Below are positions 22,744 to 31,812 of a DNA stretch of 33,190 bases, piece by piece. The DNA comes from Neobacillus niacini. Its GTDB lineage: Bacteria; Bacillota; Bacilli; Bacillales; Cytobacillaceae. A program made the position numbers and the translations under genes. How positions within the stretch are numbered: the first letter of the stretch is position 1; each line of letters begins with the position of its first letter. Location: positions 1 through 33,190 of the forward strand of contig NZ_JAMBOX010000029.1 in assembly GCF_023715785.1 (NCBI RefSeq). The letters run 5' to 3'. The notes under the pieces were generated by a model. It saw nothing but the letters and a program-made list of their open reading frames with translations. It was not told the DNA's origin and did not search any database.

Positions 22744-23529
22744 TTAATCAAATTTCACATTAAAAAACATTTGTTTGATCGCATCATAATACTTTTGTTT
22801 AAAGCTTGGGCTCATCGTTGCACTGAGGTGAAATTCAATCCCATCATGGAGGATGACTCCCTCATAGCTGTAATCCTCATCCTCCCGAATATATCCCTCG
22901 TAACCGGCTGCAGTGGTTACTTTTTCATAACCCGTGAGGTCAGGATGGTTTTCTGGCATGTAATTGCTCGCATAGGCTAGAACCTCTGATTCGTTCCCCG
23001 GATGCAGCGCCCGTCCATCGCCATTAGTCGGCTCAGCTCCAGGTTTCCATTCAGCTGGATAGTTAATCGTAAAGCCATATCTCTCGTTGTGATAGACCTT
23101 CCAGTTGACGGAGTCCTTTTTTGCCTGGGAACTTTCTTTCTCCGGACTTTCCGCCACGTTTTGCTTTTGTTCGTTAACGTTATTCTTTGCGGTTTCTGCC
23201 GTCTGCCTATGCTTGTTTAGTTCCTTTTTTATACTGCCGGGCAGGTCTTTCTCCTTTAGCAGTTGATCTGATTTTGTCAAAGCCTGGTCCCATTCCTTGT
23301 TATTAATGGCTTCTTCTACTTCAAACAAGGCTGTTAAATCATCATGGTATTGCTGTGCCTCTTGGTCTTTTGGTTCTTCCTCTAAGGCTAATTCAAGTAA
23401 TCCTTGGGCTTTTTCAAACTCGCCCTGGGCCAGCGCAAGCTTTCCCTGTTCCATTGCCTTATCGTACGTGTCATTACCGCAACCGGCCAAAAGCAGGCAT
23501 GACAAAACAAAAAACCAAAAATGTCTCAT
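22744..23529 (-). CDS. lipoprotein with TPR-like N-terminus
   Basis: The 261-residue protein starts MRHFWFFVLSCLLLAGCGND, with lipobox LAGC. A helical, TPR-like region follows (MEQGKLALAQGEFEKAQGLL, LEEEPKDQEAQQYHDDL; about 25-105), then a Lys/Glu/Gln-rich linker (106-140) and a C-terminal domain beginning WKVYHNERYGFTINYPAEW. That last motif is like PsbP-type or DUF4367-like extracytoplasmic domains. The start at 23529 has a perfect AAAGGAGG; the longer frame is unsupported. Function unknown; it should be on the outer face of the membrane. Confidence 0.82.
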   Translation of the reverse strand: MRHFWFFVLSCLLLAGCGNDTYDKAMEQGKLALAQGEFEKAQGLLELALEEEPKDQEAQQYHDDLTALFEVEEAINNKEWDQALTKSDQLLKEKDLPGSIKKELNKHRQTAETAKNNVNEQKQNVAESPEKESSQAKKDSVNWKVYHNERYGFTINYPAEWKPGAEPTNGDGRALHPGNESEVLAYASNYMPENHPDLTGYEKVTTAAGYEGYIREDEDYSYEGVILHDGIEFHLSATMSPSFKQKYYDAIKQMFFNVKFD

Positions 23530-23632
23530 AGCTCCTCCTTTCAAAATGACAGCAGGAATTCTAAGCGTCTCCTTATTAGTGTGCTCAGAATTGATCAATT
23601 TAAAAGAAAAAACGGAGTTGATTTCCCTGGAC

Positions 23633-23686
23633 AAAAAAAGAAAATGAAGAAAGTCATGATTGTATGGCTTTCTTCATTTTCTTTTT
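23633..23686. terminator. bidirectional terminator
   Basis: AAAATGAAGAAAG (23641-23653) and CTTTCTTCATTTT (23668-23680) form a 13-bp stem with flanking A/T runs, directly at the 3' end of the DUF378 gene. Confidence 0.82.
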
Positions 23687-24006
23687 TATTGATCTTCTCT
23701 GGAGGATTTTCTAAGATCAGTTACGTCTGATTCCTCACCAAATTCGGTTCCATAATTAAGCTTGCCGCCATTATAGTTAGCCTGGTTATTTTGTTGGCTC
23801 GTGTCCGCCGCTTCCCATTGTTTAAACAGTAGGGTTAAGCAAGCTAGCCCGCTTAATCCGACCAAACCGTAAATCACTCTTGATAAAAACGAATCTTGTC
23901 CGCCAAATATAGCTGCTACCAAATCAAATTGAAAGAAGCCAATTAATCCCCAATTTATAGCCCCAATGATGGTCAGTAGTAAGGCAATTCTTAGCAGGGT
24001 ATTCAT
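23686..24006 (-). CDS. DUF378-family membrane protein
   Basis: The 106-residue protein has two helices (LLRIALLLTIIGAINWGLIGFF and VIYGLVGLSGLACLTLLF) bearing the GAINWGLIGFFQFDLV signature of DUF378, then a hydrophilic tail of ~45 residues that is longer than usual for the family. The start ATG 24006 has AGGAGG at 7 nt. An upstream GTG two codons earlier sits too close to the ribosome site. Function unknown. Confidence 0.88.
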   Translation of the reverse strand: MNTLLRIALLLTIIGAINWGLIGFFQFDLVAAIFGGQDSFLSRVIYGLVGLSGLACLTLLFKQWEAADTSQQNNQANYNGGKLNYGTEFGEESDVTDLRKSSREDQ

Positions 24007-24197
24007 GAACACACCTCCTTTTCCGTTTAGATGATGTCTTCCACATACAAATAATACTGTTCAGTGAAATTTCTCCACCTTACGGATATTATTTGTAAAA
24101 TTATCATTTGTAGGAAAGGCGAATTTCATACATAAATACCCTGATTCCTCTTCATGTTGGTCGGCAAACCTTGGCGTTTTTCCATGGTCCCCTTGGT

Positions 24198-24398
24198 TCA
24201 CCAAACAAAGTTCTGATAGATCCAATTGACCAGCGATAATCCCATTCCGATGGAGATGTTGATCCAGGCTAGAATCCGCGAGACTTTTTGTTCTTTTTTC
24301 TGGGCTGCCTTTTTATATTTTTTGACGTCTGTTGATAGAAGTATGAGGCCGGATAGGAAGAAAAGAATGATGATGTAGATCATATAACCGATATTCAA
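24198..24398 (-). CDS. small two-helix membrane protein of the germination operon (CLC_0170-like)
   Basis: The 66-residue protein has helices at about 4-23 (GYMIYIIILFFLSGLILL) and 43-62 (ILAWINISIGMGLSLVNWIY), with a basic loop between. It lies 21 nt after the gerC-type gene in the same direction, where several Bacillus gerA-type operons carry a fourth small membrane gene (CLC_0170 family, or a GerD-like/D-subunit position). The start is TTG 24398 with GAGG upstream. It may be the accessory D subunit that modulates the germinant receptor. Confidence 0.72.
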   Translation of the reverse strand: MNIGYMIYIIILFFLSGLILLSTDVKKYKKAAQKKEQKVSRILAWINISIGMGLSLVNWIYQNFVW

Positions 24399-24419
24399 AC
24401 GTACCTCATCCTTTCTAGT

Positions 24420-25634
24420 TTATTTCGCTTTCATGCCGACGCGGTGAATCTTGGCATCCACTTTCACATCGTACGTTAGCTGCTGAAAGGCTCTTGCCCA
24501 GTTTTCTTTTGTTTTTATTTCACTGTTCCAATACTGGGGAAGCTTTGCCCGGAAATGTTCCCCAAAACCGAAAACATCGGAACCGGCTGCTTGCGTCTTC
24601 GCAATTAATTTTTCAATCGATTTCTTCATGTCTTTGGCTGTTTCTTTTTCAATGCTCTTCAAGACTCTGGAGTCGTTTAACTTCATTTTGAAACTTGCCT
24701 TTTCATCGATTTCGCATTCATAGCGAATCTTTAGCCTGATGTGGGGCAGGCCGTTTTTTCGTTCAATCTTCATTTTGTTTTTCCGGCTCCTTACTCGGAC
24801 CATGACCATTTCATCTGTGTCAGGGACTTGAACAAAGGCCCCGTACCCGCCTTCGCTGTCCCCTTTTACCGCCATAAAAACGCCGATTTCAAGTGGTGAC
24901 GTTTTGCCAACCATCTTATCTTCCTTAAAGTAGGCAAGCCCCTTTAGCTCGATGATCCCCTTTTGCTTGATGGTTAAGTACGGAAGGTAAGCTTCCTGGC
25001 CTTTACTCGAGTAAATGGTCCAAAATAATCCGATAAAACTGGGCGGAAACCTGCCCAGAGCCGATAAATTATCCACCATATCGGCCAAATACAGGGAGGG
25101 AACCCGATCCAGGCCAGGCATTAGCTTCATATATTGAGAAGCAGCCTCTTTTGATACGACGAGCGCAGCGGTTCTTCGAATTTCCGGATTGCGCCGAAGT
25201 ACATCATGCAGCCGTTTCGTTCCGCGCTTTGCCACCTTTTCATTTAGAACAATGATGCGTAAATGTCCGAGAAATACCTGATCGGCAATCTGCTGCTGAA
25301 GATTTATTAGGGCATCCTCCAATGTATGGCCTACGACACTCATGACCAAAACCGGCTTTTGTTCTCCTCCTTGGTCAGGTCCTAGCGGAATCCGCCCTGG
25401 AATCGCAATCTGGACGGTCATCTTCATCAATTTTCCCTTTGGCTTCAAAAAGCTATCTTTCAGGTGAGCAACCTCTCCGTCTTTCTTCTGATCGATTTCG
25501 TCGGCTTCATCAATTCCAATCGCCAAAACATTGGCACGGCGTTCCATTTCCATCGCGTCCCAACAGCCAGAAAGCAACGGGAGGAGGAGGAAAAATACCA
25601 GCACAAGCACCAAGCTATGTTTGTTGTGACGCAC
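24420..25634 (-). CDS. Ger(x)C-family germinant receptor lipoprotein (C subunit)
   Basis: The 404-residue protein has a signal peptide with lipobox LSGCWD (SLVLVLVFFLLLPLLSGC), then MERRANVLAIGIDEAD and the conserved HLRIIVLNEKVAKRG and LRRNPEIRRTAALVVSKE blocks of the spore germination GerC family. It should be lipidated and anchored on the outer side of the spore inner membrane with the A and B subunits. The start is GTG 25634, overlapping the B-subunit gene by 20 nt. Length is normal for the family. Confidence 0.93.
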   Translation of the reverse strand: MRHNKHSLVLVLVFFLLLPLLSGCWDAMEMERRANVLAIGIDEADEIDQKKDGEVAHLKDSFLKPKGKLMKMTVQIAIPGRIPLGPDQGGEQKPVLVMSVVGHTLEDALINLQQQIADQVFLGHLRIIVLNEKVAKRGTKRLHDVLRRNPEIRRTAALVVSKEAASQYMKLMPGLDRVPSLYLADMVDNLSALGRFPPSFIGLFWTIYSSKGQEAYLPYLTIKQKGIIELKGLAYFKEDKMVGKTSPLEIGVFMAVKGDSEGGYGAFVQVPDTDEMVMVRVRSRKNKMKIERKNGLPHIRLKIRYECEIDEKASFKMKLNDSRVLKSIEKETAKDMKKSIEKLIAKTQAAGSDVFGFGEHFRAKLPQYWNSEIKTKENWARAFQQLTYDVKVDAKIHRVGMKAK

Positions 25635-26721
25635 TTCCTTTCAGCCTCCTATTCTTCAAGAAATCAATCATCAGCAGCAATCCGGGGTACAAAATGGTAA
25701 TCAACAATCCTGCTCTACCGACAAATTTAATAAACTCATACATTTGAAATATATTTTGCGGGAGCATCGCTAAAATAAAGATGAATGGAAAAAGGAAATA
25801 AGAAAGCATCTTGTGGTCCTGAATATGCAGCAGTTGTTTGATTGAATAAATCGTAAAAAAGTAGCTGGAAAATAAAGTGGTAAATACCGCTGTTACCCAA
25901 ACAGCCAGAAAGATGACATCCAGCCTTTGCAGGACATTTCCAGGCACCGCTGTCGTTCTTGCCAATTCTAGCGTCGGCCATAGGATTTGCTTCATCTCCT
26001 CCGTTCCAAACACCGATACCGTCGCGATGACAAGCAGTAAATACAATCCGCCCGAAATAGAAATCCCCCAAAGGCTGGCCTTGATAGCCTGATTGGGATT
26101 TTTCATCGAGGGAATAATTATCGTCATAATAAACGAGCCCTGAAACAGGGCAGAAATGGTCAATGTCCCAATAAACATGTCCGGCAGATTAGTGCCGATA
26201 ATCGGACGTAAATATAATAAATTGGCATTTTTTAACGATAAGGCCACCACAATTAAAACAGGAGCCAAGATGATAGGAAGATAAAAATTGTGAATGTACG
26301 AAAATACATTGATATTGTTTCTGCAGCTAATGCATGCGAGCAGCAGCATGACAATGACCGTGATTTCCAATGGCGTTTCCTGTAAAACACCAGCCACCAC
26401 TACCTCGCCAAATTCACGGGCAGTAAGGCCGGTTAAGATAAAGAAAAACAGGATGACAAATAAGCTGCAAAACCGGCCGAGCCACTTTCCGATGATGTCT
26501 TCGCTATAGGTAATGATGGTCTTTTGCGGATGTCGAATCCCCAGCTGGGTAAGAATGACTAGACCAATCGCCCCTAATGCCAGTCCTAGAAACGTGACAA
26601 GCGGAGCCCCGGTGCCGCCTTCTTGTACAGCAAACAAGGGCAATGGCAGGACGCCCACGCCGATAATGGTGCTAATTAAGATCGCTGTTGCTTGAATTGT
26701 CGTGATCTTTCTAGTATTCAT
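25615..26721 (-). CDS. GerB-type endospore germination permease (B subunit)
   Basis: The 368-residue protein has ten or so hydrophobic segments. It starts MNTRKITTIQATAILISTII, typical of the GerAB amino acid/polyamine-permease-like family, with IIGVGVLPLPLF in helix 1. It probably binds the nutrient germinant. ATG 26721 has GGAGG 9 nt upstream; the longer frame adds 7 residues. The gene overlaps gerC by 20 nt and follows gerA by about 35 nt. Confidence 0.92.
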   Translation of the reverse strand: MNTRKITTIQATAILISTIIGVGVLPLPLFAVQEGGTGAPLVTFLGLALGAIGLVILTQLGIRHPQKTIITYSEDIIGKWLGRFCSLFVILFFFILTGLTAREFGEVVVAGVLQETPLEITVIVMLLLACISCRNNINVFSYIHNFYLPIILAPVLIVVALSLKNANLLYLRPIIGTNLPDMFIGTLTISALFQGSFIMTIIIPSMKNPNQAIKASLWGISISGGLYLLLVIATVSVFGTEEMKQILWPTLELARTTAVPGNVLQRLDVIFLAVWVTAVFTTLFSSYFFTIYSIKQLLHIQDHKMLSYFLFPFIFILAMLPQNIFQMYEFIKFVGRAGLLITILYPGLLLMIDFLKNRRLKGSASQQT

Positions 26722-26756
26722 TTCCTGAAGCCTCCATTCCACTCGACTGCTATACC

Positions 26757-28355
26757 CTATTCATTCCCGAACTCGTTCCGCTTGATAGTCTTGCCTAATC
26801 GACTGCGGTTTGCGCCATGAAGAAATGAAGGTCTTTTTGGCATTAACCACAATGGGGCACGGAAAATGACATCTTTCATCCCCTGGTAGTTCTCCGGGGA
26901 AACTGGGGACATATACGGCACCCCAAATGATCGGAGCGACAGCATGTGGTTAAATATAAAGATGATGCCGATGACGACCCCATATAAGCCAAAAATTCCT
27001 GCCAAAATCATGATGGGAAATCGCAGCATGCGGAGAGCAAATGCGGCGGAATAGGCAGGAGTCGCAAAAGAGCCGATCGTGGTCAGGGCGATAGCCACGA
27101 CGGTGATGGGGCTTGCCAAACCTGCTTCAACGGCGGCCTGCCCAACAACTAAAACCCCGACGATGGATAAGGCGCCGCCCACCTGCTTCGGCAAACGTAC
27201 GGTCGCTTCCCTTAAGACCTCCATGGCCACTTCAATCATTAAAACCTCCACGACTGCCGGGTAAGGAACGCCCGCCCTGCCGCCAGCCACGGCGATGGCA
27301 AATTCGGTAGGCAGCAATTCTGGATTGAACGAAATGAACGAGACATAAAGCGCCGGAAAGATCAGCGAAAAAACAAGCGCCAGCATCCGGGCCATTCTGA
27401 CAAAGCTGCCCATCAAAAACCTGGATGAATAATCCTCTGCTGTTTGATAAAATTGATTAAAAACAACAGGGACGAGCAAGGCAAAAGGGGACCCATCTAC
27501 AAAAATGGCCACTCTGCCTTCGGCCAAATTGGCAACCGTTTTATCTGGCCTTTCCGTACTTTGAATTTGTGGAAACGGGGAAAAAGGATTATCCTCAATA
27601 AATTGCTCCAGATAGCCAACATCCATAATGGCATCGATATCTATTTGTGACAATCTTTTTTCTACTTCCTGTACTACGGTTTCCTTGGCGATATCTTTTA
27701 AGTAACAATAGGCAACGGTGGATTTAGTCAGACGTCCAATTTTCATTGTTTTGACTTGGAAATCAGGAGTTGGAAGACGATAGCGCAGTAAAGCGAGGTT
27801 GGTTTGGATATTTTCAATGAATCCTTCACGGGGCCCTAATATAATCTGTTCGGTCTCTGGCTGAGTAAGGGATCGCTTTTCCACGTTGCGTGTCCCAATA
27901 CGGATGGCTTCCGTCATCCCGTCGACAATCAGCAAGGTTTCACCGCATAAAATATAATCGATTAATTTTTCCATATTCCGTTCAGGGTACGCCTGGCTAT
28001 GATAGAGCGTTTCTTTTATAATCAAATCGGCTAATTGGCCTAACGGCCGGTTCCGATCCTTTAAGTGTTCCGGCACATACATAAGAGGTTTTAAAATATC
28101 ATGATTAATACTATCCTGTTTTACTAAATTAGAAAAATAAAGAATCGCCGCTTCATACTGTCCAAAAACTTTGAAATACTTCATCACCAAATCATCACTA
28201 TGGCCTAAAATTTGTTGGATTTCAGCCACTGTCTTATCAAGCGAAGCAGAAAGAATCGCATCAGAGCCAGGCTTTCCCCCTTCACGAAACGGCCCCTTTT
28301 CTTTGCCAATATCCGGTTTTTTCATCCGATTATTCTTCTTAAAAAAAACCACCAT
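26757..28355 (-). CDS. GerA-type germinant receptor protein (A subunit)
   Basis: The 532-residue protein has an N-terminal cytoplasmic domain of about 290 residues with the family blocks DDLVMKYFKVFG and TLLIVDGMTEAIRIGTRN, then VAIFVDGSPFALLVPVVF. Five or so transmembrane helices follow, including AGGRAGVPYPAVVEVLMIEV and LVVGQAAVEAGLASPITVVA. GerA-type A subunits oligomerise into a ligand-gated channel in the spore inner membrane. GGAGG precedes the ATG by 5 nt. It is the first gene of the A-B-C-small protein operon. I did not find a convincing SigG promoter, although TGAATC about 75 nt upstream could be a -35. Confidence 0.94.
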   Translation of the reverse strand: MVVFFKKNNRMKKPDIGKEKGPFREGGKPGSDAILSASLDKTVAEIQQILGHSDDLVMKYFKVFGQYEAAILYFSNLVKQDSINHDILKPLMYVPEHLKDRNRPLGQLADLIIKETLYHSQAYPERNMEKLIDYILCGETLLIVDGMTEAIRIGTRNVEKRSLTQPETEQIILGPREGFIENIQTNLALLRYRLPTPDFQVKTMKIGRLTKSTVAYCYLKDIAKETVVQEVEKRLSQIDIDAIMDVGYLEQFIEDNPFSPFPQIQSTERPDKTVANLAEGRVAIFVDGSPFALLVPVVFNQFYQTAEDYSSRFLMGSFVRMARMLALVFSLIFPALYVSFISFNPELLPTEFAIAVAGGRAGVPYPAVVEVLMIEVAMEVLREATVRLPKQVGGALSIVGVLVVGQAAVEAGLASPITVVAIALTTIGSFATPAYSAAFALRMLRFPIMILAGIFGLYGVVIGIIFIFNHMLSLRSFGVPYMSPVSPENYQGMKDVIFRAPLWLMPKRPSFLHGANRSRLGKTIKRNEFGNE

Positions 28356-28477
28356 ACCCGCCTCCCTAACTATAACATTCGCAAAATCACATAAAATAAC
28401 CTAGGTCATTTTTCCTAGATTTAAAGCGGAGGGGCGATTCAATCGGAAGGAGCCAAATGGATATGGTTGTATAAAAA

Positions 28478-28545
28478 AAGTGCCTAGTCGCCTCCCGAAT
28501 AATGTCAAGAAGAAGTTGACAAATTCAGGGTGGCGACAGGCACTT
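28478..28545. repeat. REP/MITE-like 68-bp imperfect palindrome
   Basis: The left arm (28478-28507) AAGTGCC-TA-GTCGCC-T-CCC-GAATAATGTCAA is answered by the right arm (28515-28545) TTGACAAATTCAGGGTGGCGACAGGCACTT with few mismatches and a 7-nt loop. It lies between the gerA promoter region and the end of the nhaC-like gene. The end motif GTGCCTGTCGCC looks like a dispersed palindrome of Bacillus genomes (memory, not searched). It may double as a terminator for the antiporter operon. Confidence 0.75.
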
Positions 28546-28610
28546 CAAGTTAAGTTCACCGCATTGGATTTGCGTTATGTGGCAGCACAGGGGGGCTGGC
28601 AGTTTCCCCT

Positions 28611-30065
28611 CTACATGATAGCGCTTTGGTTTGTGTATTCTTGGGGATTGCTAATCGCTTTTCCTCCTGCGCCTTCAAATTGGCGGCCCCACCCCGTTAG
28701 GACAGAGAACAATAGGACCAAGAACAATACCATGCAATAAATCATGCCGCCGCTGACTTGAGTTAGTGATAGTGGAGCAACAAAATCATATCCATCTGAC
28801 AATAATGCACCGATGAAGACAAATACACTTAAAAACGGTACGACTAGCACAATAGAGTTAGCAAAACCATCAAGTAGATTGGCACGGCGATATGGATGCA
28901 GACCAATTCGCTTTCCAATCTCATTTTGGACCTTTCCAAATGTTGTTATCGATGCACTGGTTACACCACCAAAGATTAACGTTGTAAACGAAATCCCTAC
29001 CATCATGGCGACCTCAGCGCCGCGAACTGTTTGGCCCATTTTGCTGTTAAGAATGCTAGACGTGACTTTCTCAAGCACACCGGCACCGTTGAGGACACCC
29101 ATGATCCCGTACACGGAAATAACCAGCGTGACCGTTGCCATCATGCTGCTGATCCCGTCCGTTAGGAATCCTGCTGGAGCACCGTCTGCAACGGAGATAA
29201 TAGTTTCGAAAGTTAACAGGTTAAAGGCCAGGCCTGTTATCGTTCCCAAAACAGTACCTATCGTAATCGCTTTATAAATGTCGCGGGTTTTCACTGCCAC
29301 GATTAACATGACGGCGACCGGGACCAGCATGACCAGTGTGGCTGGATTCATGTTCTTCTCGAGAATATCCGAAGCGCCCGCGCCTGCCGTACCTCCGCCA
29401 CCTAAGAACCAGAATAAAACAAACGAGATTGTCCCTGCTGCCAAGGAATACTTTAGCCGAGTGGCAACACAGCCTCCGATATCAGCAAAACCTTCTTTTT
29501 TGGTATATTCTTGTGTTCCTGCAGAAATGATGGTCGTGTCCGATATAGGCGCTAAGTTGTCGCCAAAAATAGATGCACTGACGATGGCGCCAGCAAGAAC
29601 GGCAGGGTCGCATCCCAACAATACTCCTGCCGGATAGAAAATAGGGAAGCAAGTAAACATGGTTCCGATTGATGACCCAGTGGCAGTCGAAATGACACAA
29701 ACGGCTAAGAATGTAAAGGCAGTGAATAATCCTCCATCCACGCCAAGTAAACTGGCAAGCCATACGAAACCCGACGAAATGTTAGCCGCTTTGATCAGTG
29801 CCGAGAACATCCCGATGACAAACAGCAGGATGGCAATCGGTACGGCCTCCTTTACGCCATCATAGACTGAATTCCAAAAACGTTCATAGTGGCCCTTTTT
29901 TACAAAAATTGCTCCAACCATGAGCGCGACGAAAGCACCCATTGCGAGTGCATACATTTCAAACGCTTTAAAAACGATAAAATACAGGATGCAGAAAAAC
30001 AGAAAGATCACCACTGGAATAAACGCAGTGCCCCAGCCGCCTCTAAATTCAAGTCTTTGATTCAT
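28611..30065 (-). CDS. NhaC-family antiporter (Na+/H+ antiporter-like; likely metabolite transporter)
   Basis: The 484-residue protein has 11-12 hydrophobic segments and belongs to the NhaC family by AIVSASIFGDNLAPISDTTIIS, a hallmark motif, and by FLAVCVISTATGSSIGTMFT. The NhaC family contains Na+/H+ antiporters but also amino acid- or malate-linked exchangers. GAGGAGAG precedes the ATG. It is the last gene of a three-gene operon headed by a T-box leader, 59 nt after the aldo/keto reductase. The T-box suggests that its substrate is an amino acid, so the annotation as a pure sodium antiporter would be doubtful. Confidence 0.88.
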   Translation of the reverse strand: MNQRLEFRGGWGTAFIPVVIFLFFCILYFIVFKAFEMYALAMGAFVALMVGAIFVKKGHYERFWNSVYDGVKEAVPIAILLFVIGMFSALIKAANISSGFVWLASLLGVDGGLFTAFTFLAVCVISTATGSSIGTMFTCFPIFYPAGVLLGCDPAVLAGAIVSASIFGDNLAPISDTTIISAGTQEYTKKEGFADIGGCVATRLKYSLAAGTISFVLFWFLGGGGTAGAGASDILEKNMNPATLVMLVPVAVMLIVAVKTRDIYKAITIGTVLGTITGLAFNLLTFETIISVADGAPAGFLTDGISSMMATVTLVISVYGIMGVLNGAGVLEKVTSSILNSKMGQTVRGAEVAMMVGISFTTLIFGGVTSASITTFGKVQNEIGKRIGLHPYRRANLLDGFANSIVLVVPFLSVFVFIGALLSDGYDFVAPLSLTQVSGGMIYCMVLFLVLLFSVLTGWGRQFEGAGGKAISNPQEYTNQSAIM

Positions 30066-30124
30066 ACTAGAACTCTCCTCTTCTATACTAAACTGTCTAT
30101 TCTAAACTAAACATCCACTCTCAC

Positions 30125-31171
30125 TTACTTTTCATTTAAATTCATCTTCATAATATTGCGATATTTTGAGCCAACCGTACGCTCTAACTCAAAAGGCTCG
30201 CCGTCTAATATTGGATAGTTGTCTAAGAATTGTTTTATTTCTTCGATTTCGGAACGGTCAAGCTCGAAAGCAAATATTTGCGCATTTGACTCCACATGCC
30301 TGCTATTTCTAACGCCAATAATGGAAGCCCCCACACCCTGTTGACTTAAAATATATTTTGTCGCAATCTGAGAAACCTTGACAGAATGCTTTGCAGCGAT
30401 TTTTTGCAGCAATGACAATAATTCCTGATAGCCATCCCAACCCAAGGTATCCTCAATTACCTGAAAATATTTTACATGTGAGCGCGTTTCAGGTTGAATC
30501 GATGGTTGGCCGATCCATTTTTCCGCTAACAAGCCTCCCGATAATGTACCGTAGCACAGCAGAGAAATTCCATTGCTAGTACAATAATCTAGTAACTCTT
30601 TTTCCGGACGTCTATCAAAAACGGAGTATTGATTTTGACAAGACACAATAGGGATACCGGCATCAACGAGCTCGCTCAAATGCTTTGTATCAAAGTTTGT
30701 AACAGCGATATTACGGATCTTTCCTTTTTCTTTCAGTTTCAACAGATCTCCCGCTGTCTCGATATAGCCGGGCACATTGTAATCCCACCAATGAAACTGC
30801 ACGAGATCCAATACCTCTCGTTTTTGACGTTTGAGACTTCGGTCAATGATTTTTTCTGTATAGTTATAATCGACCTCACTAAGCAAATTGATATCCGGTA
30901 CATACTTCGTATGAATTTGAATATCTTGTGGTGATAGGGTGCTCCCGTGTTTTAGTTCCGTTAAAAATTCACCGAGGAACTCTTCAGTACCTGTATAGAT
31001 ATCTGCACAGTCAAATGTCGTAAATCCTCTTTCAGCAAGCATATGGAAGGCTTTCATGACATCTTGCATATCTAATTTTGTTTGTAAGCTATGGCCTTCC
31101 GATAGCTGCCAGCACCCGTTGATCACCCTGCTGATCGTATAATCTTTAGCTAATTGAAATCGTTCGGCCAT
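30125..31171 (-). CDS. aldo/keto reductase
   Basis: The 348-residue (beta/alpha)8 barrel has the NADPH-dependent AKR catalytic tetrad: D54 and Y59 (FDCADIYT), K89 (IHTKY) and H127 (VQFHWWD). It also shows IRNIAVTNFDTKHLSEL and a C-terminal ASIIGVRNSRHVESN nucleotide-binding loop. Start ATG 31171 has AAAGGAGA and overlaps the stop of the TIGR04076 gene by one base (TAATG). It sits between the TIGR04076 gene and the antiporter gene under a T-box, so its substrate may be an amino-acid-derived carbonyl; that is inference. Confidence 0.92.
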   Translation of the reverse strand: MAERFQLAKDYTISRVINGCWQLSEGHSLQTKLDMQDVMKAFHMLAERGFTTFDCADIYTGTEEFLGEFLTELKHGSTLSPQDIQIHTKYVPDINLLSEVDYNYTEKIIDRSLKRQKREVLDLVQFHWWDYNVPGYIETAGDLLKLKEKGKIRNIAVTNFDTKHLSELVDAGIPIVSCQNQYSVFDRRPEKELLDYCTSNGISLLCYGTLSGGLLAEKWIGQPSIQPETRSHVKYFQVIEDTLGWDGYQELLSLLQKIAAKHSVKVSQIATKYILSQQGVGASIIGVRNSRHVESNAQIFAFELDRSEIEEIKQFLDNYPILDGEPFELERTVGSKYRNIMKMNLNEK

Positions 31172-31515
31172 TATTGTCTATCTCCTTTATGTATAGGTTC
31201 TATTGTGCAATCCCCATGACTAAATTCTTTCGTCCCGATCCGCGTTATTTTAAATCTAGCGCCACAGTTTGGATCTGGGCAGGCAATCACACTATCAGAC
31301 AACATCCAGTCGTTAGTGTGTAATTCTCGCTGCTTTGCAGGCAGCAACGGTAAAATAGCGCTTAAGGCATACATGGAAAATGAATTCGTTTCCGGAAAGA
31401 TAAGGTCTTCCCCGATAACTAAGAAATAGTCACCTTCCTTATGTCCGCATACCATTGGTTTCTCTGTACCAATGACCTCTACTTTTAAGTTATAGAGCGT
31501 AAATTTATCATCCAT
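31171..31515 (-). CDS. TIGR04076-family protein
   Basis: The 114-residue protein has a beta-rich start (FTLYNLKVEVIGTEKPMVCG), GDYFLVIGEDLIFP, a central FSMYALSAILPLLPAKQREL and a C-terminal VIACPDPNCGARFKITR. These are the features of the uncharacterised TIGR04076 family, with conserved cysteines (CG, CPDPNC) that could bind metal. The start ATG 31515 has AGGAG at 7 nt; the upstream ATGs are too close to it or before it. It is the first gene behind the T-box terminator and overlaps the aldo/keto reductase gene by one base. Confidence 0.82.
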   Translation of the reverse strand: MDDKFTLYNLKVEVIGTEKPMVCGHKEGDYFLVIGEDLIFPETNSFSMYALSAILPLLPAKQRELHTNDWMLSDSVIACPDPNCGARFKITRIGTKEFSHGDCTIEPIHKGDRQ

Positions 31516-31544
31516 GTACATGCTCCTATCCTTCATAAAATAAA

Positions 31545-31808
31545 AAAACACCTGTCCTTAAATATTCATTCAAGGACAAGTGTTTAACTTGCGGTACCAC
31601 CTTGTTTGGTATGGTCATCCATACCCTCTCAGCAGAGTGCTTGCACACCCATAGCCCGATAACGCTGGCTCTGCGTCTAAGCTACTAAAAAAATTCTTTC
31701 ACTTCGCCCTCGGAGGCCCACTTTCTGTTACGTCATCTTTCCGGCTTCCACCATCCCGGATTCGCTGAGAGATCGTTTAACAGTTTTACTCCCTCGTCTT
31801 TGGTTTAC
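31545..31808 (-). promoter_or_regulatory. T-box riboswitch leader
   Basis: The minus strand carries the T-box core AGGTGGTACCGCAAG (31588-31602) and a terminator AAACACTTGTCCTT...AAGGACAGGTGTTTTTTT (31545-31586). Upstream is a Stem I with GGGAGTA on its 5' side, AGCGA and GATGGTGGAAGCC apical motifs, and CTGTTA/TAACAG pairing. Uncharged tRNA should pair with the specifier and with TGGT in the antiterminator bulge to allow read-through into the TIGR04076-aldo/keto reductase-NhaC operon. The specifier is in AGAAAGTGGGCC (about 31702-31713); GTG (Val) or TGG (Trp) are readable. The bulge base U predicts a tRNA with discriminator A, which favours Val over Trp (bacterial tRNA-Trp has G73). Confidence 0.88.
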
Positions 31809-31812
31809 AGAA

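Noticed and set aside
28480..28740. 86-codon plus-strand frame
   Set aside because: It starts inside the 68-bp palindrome and ends in antisense of the antiporter gene.
31702..31713. Trp (TGG) as the T-box specifier
   Set aside because: Readable, but the antiterminator bulge base U predicts discriminator A whereas bacterial tRNA-Trp has G73; kept only as the less favoured option.
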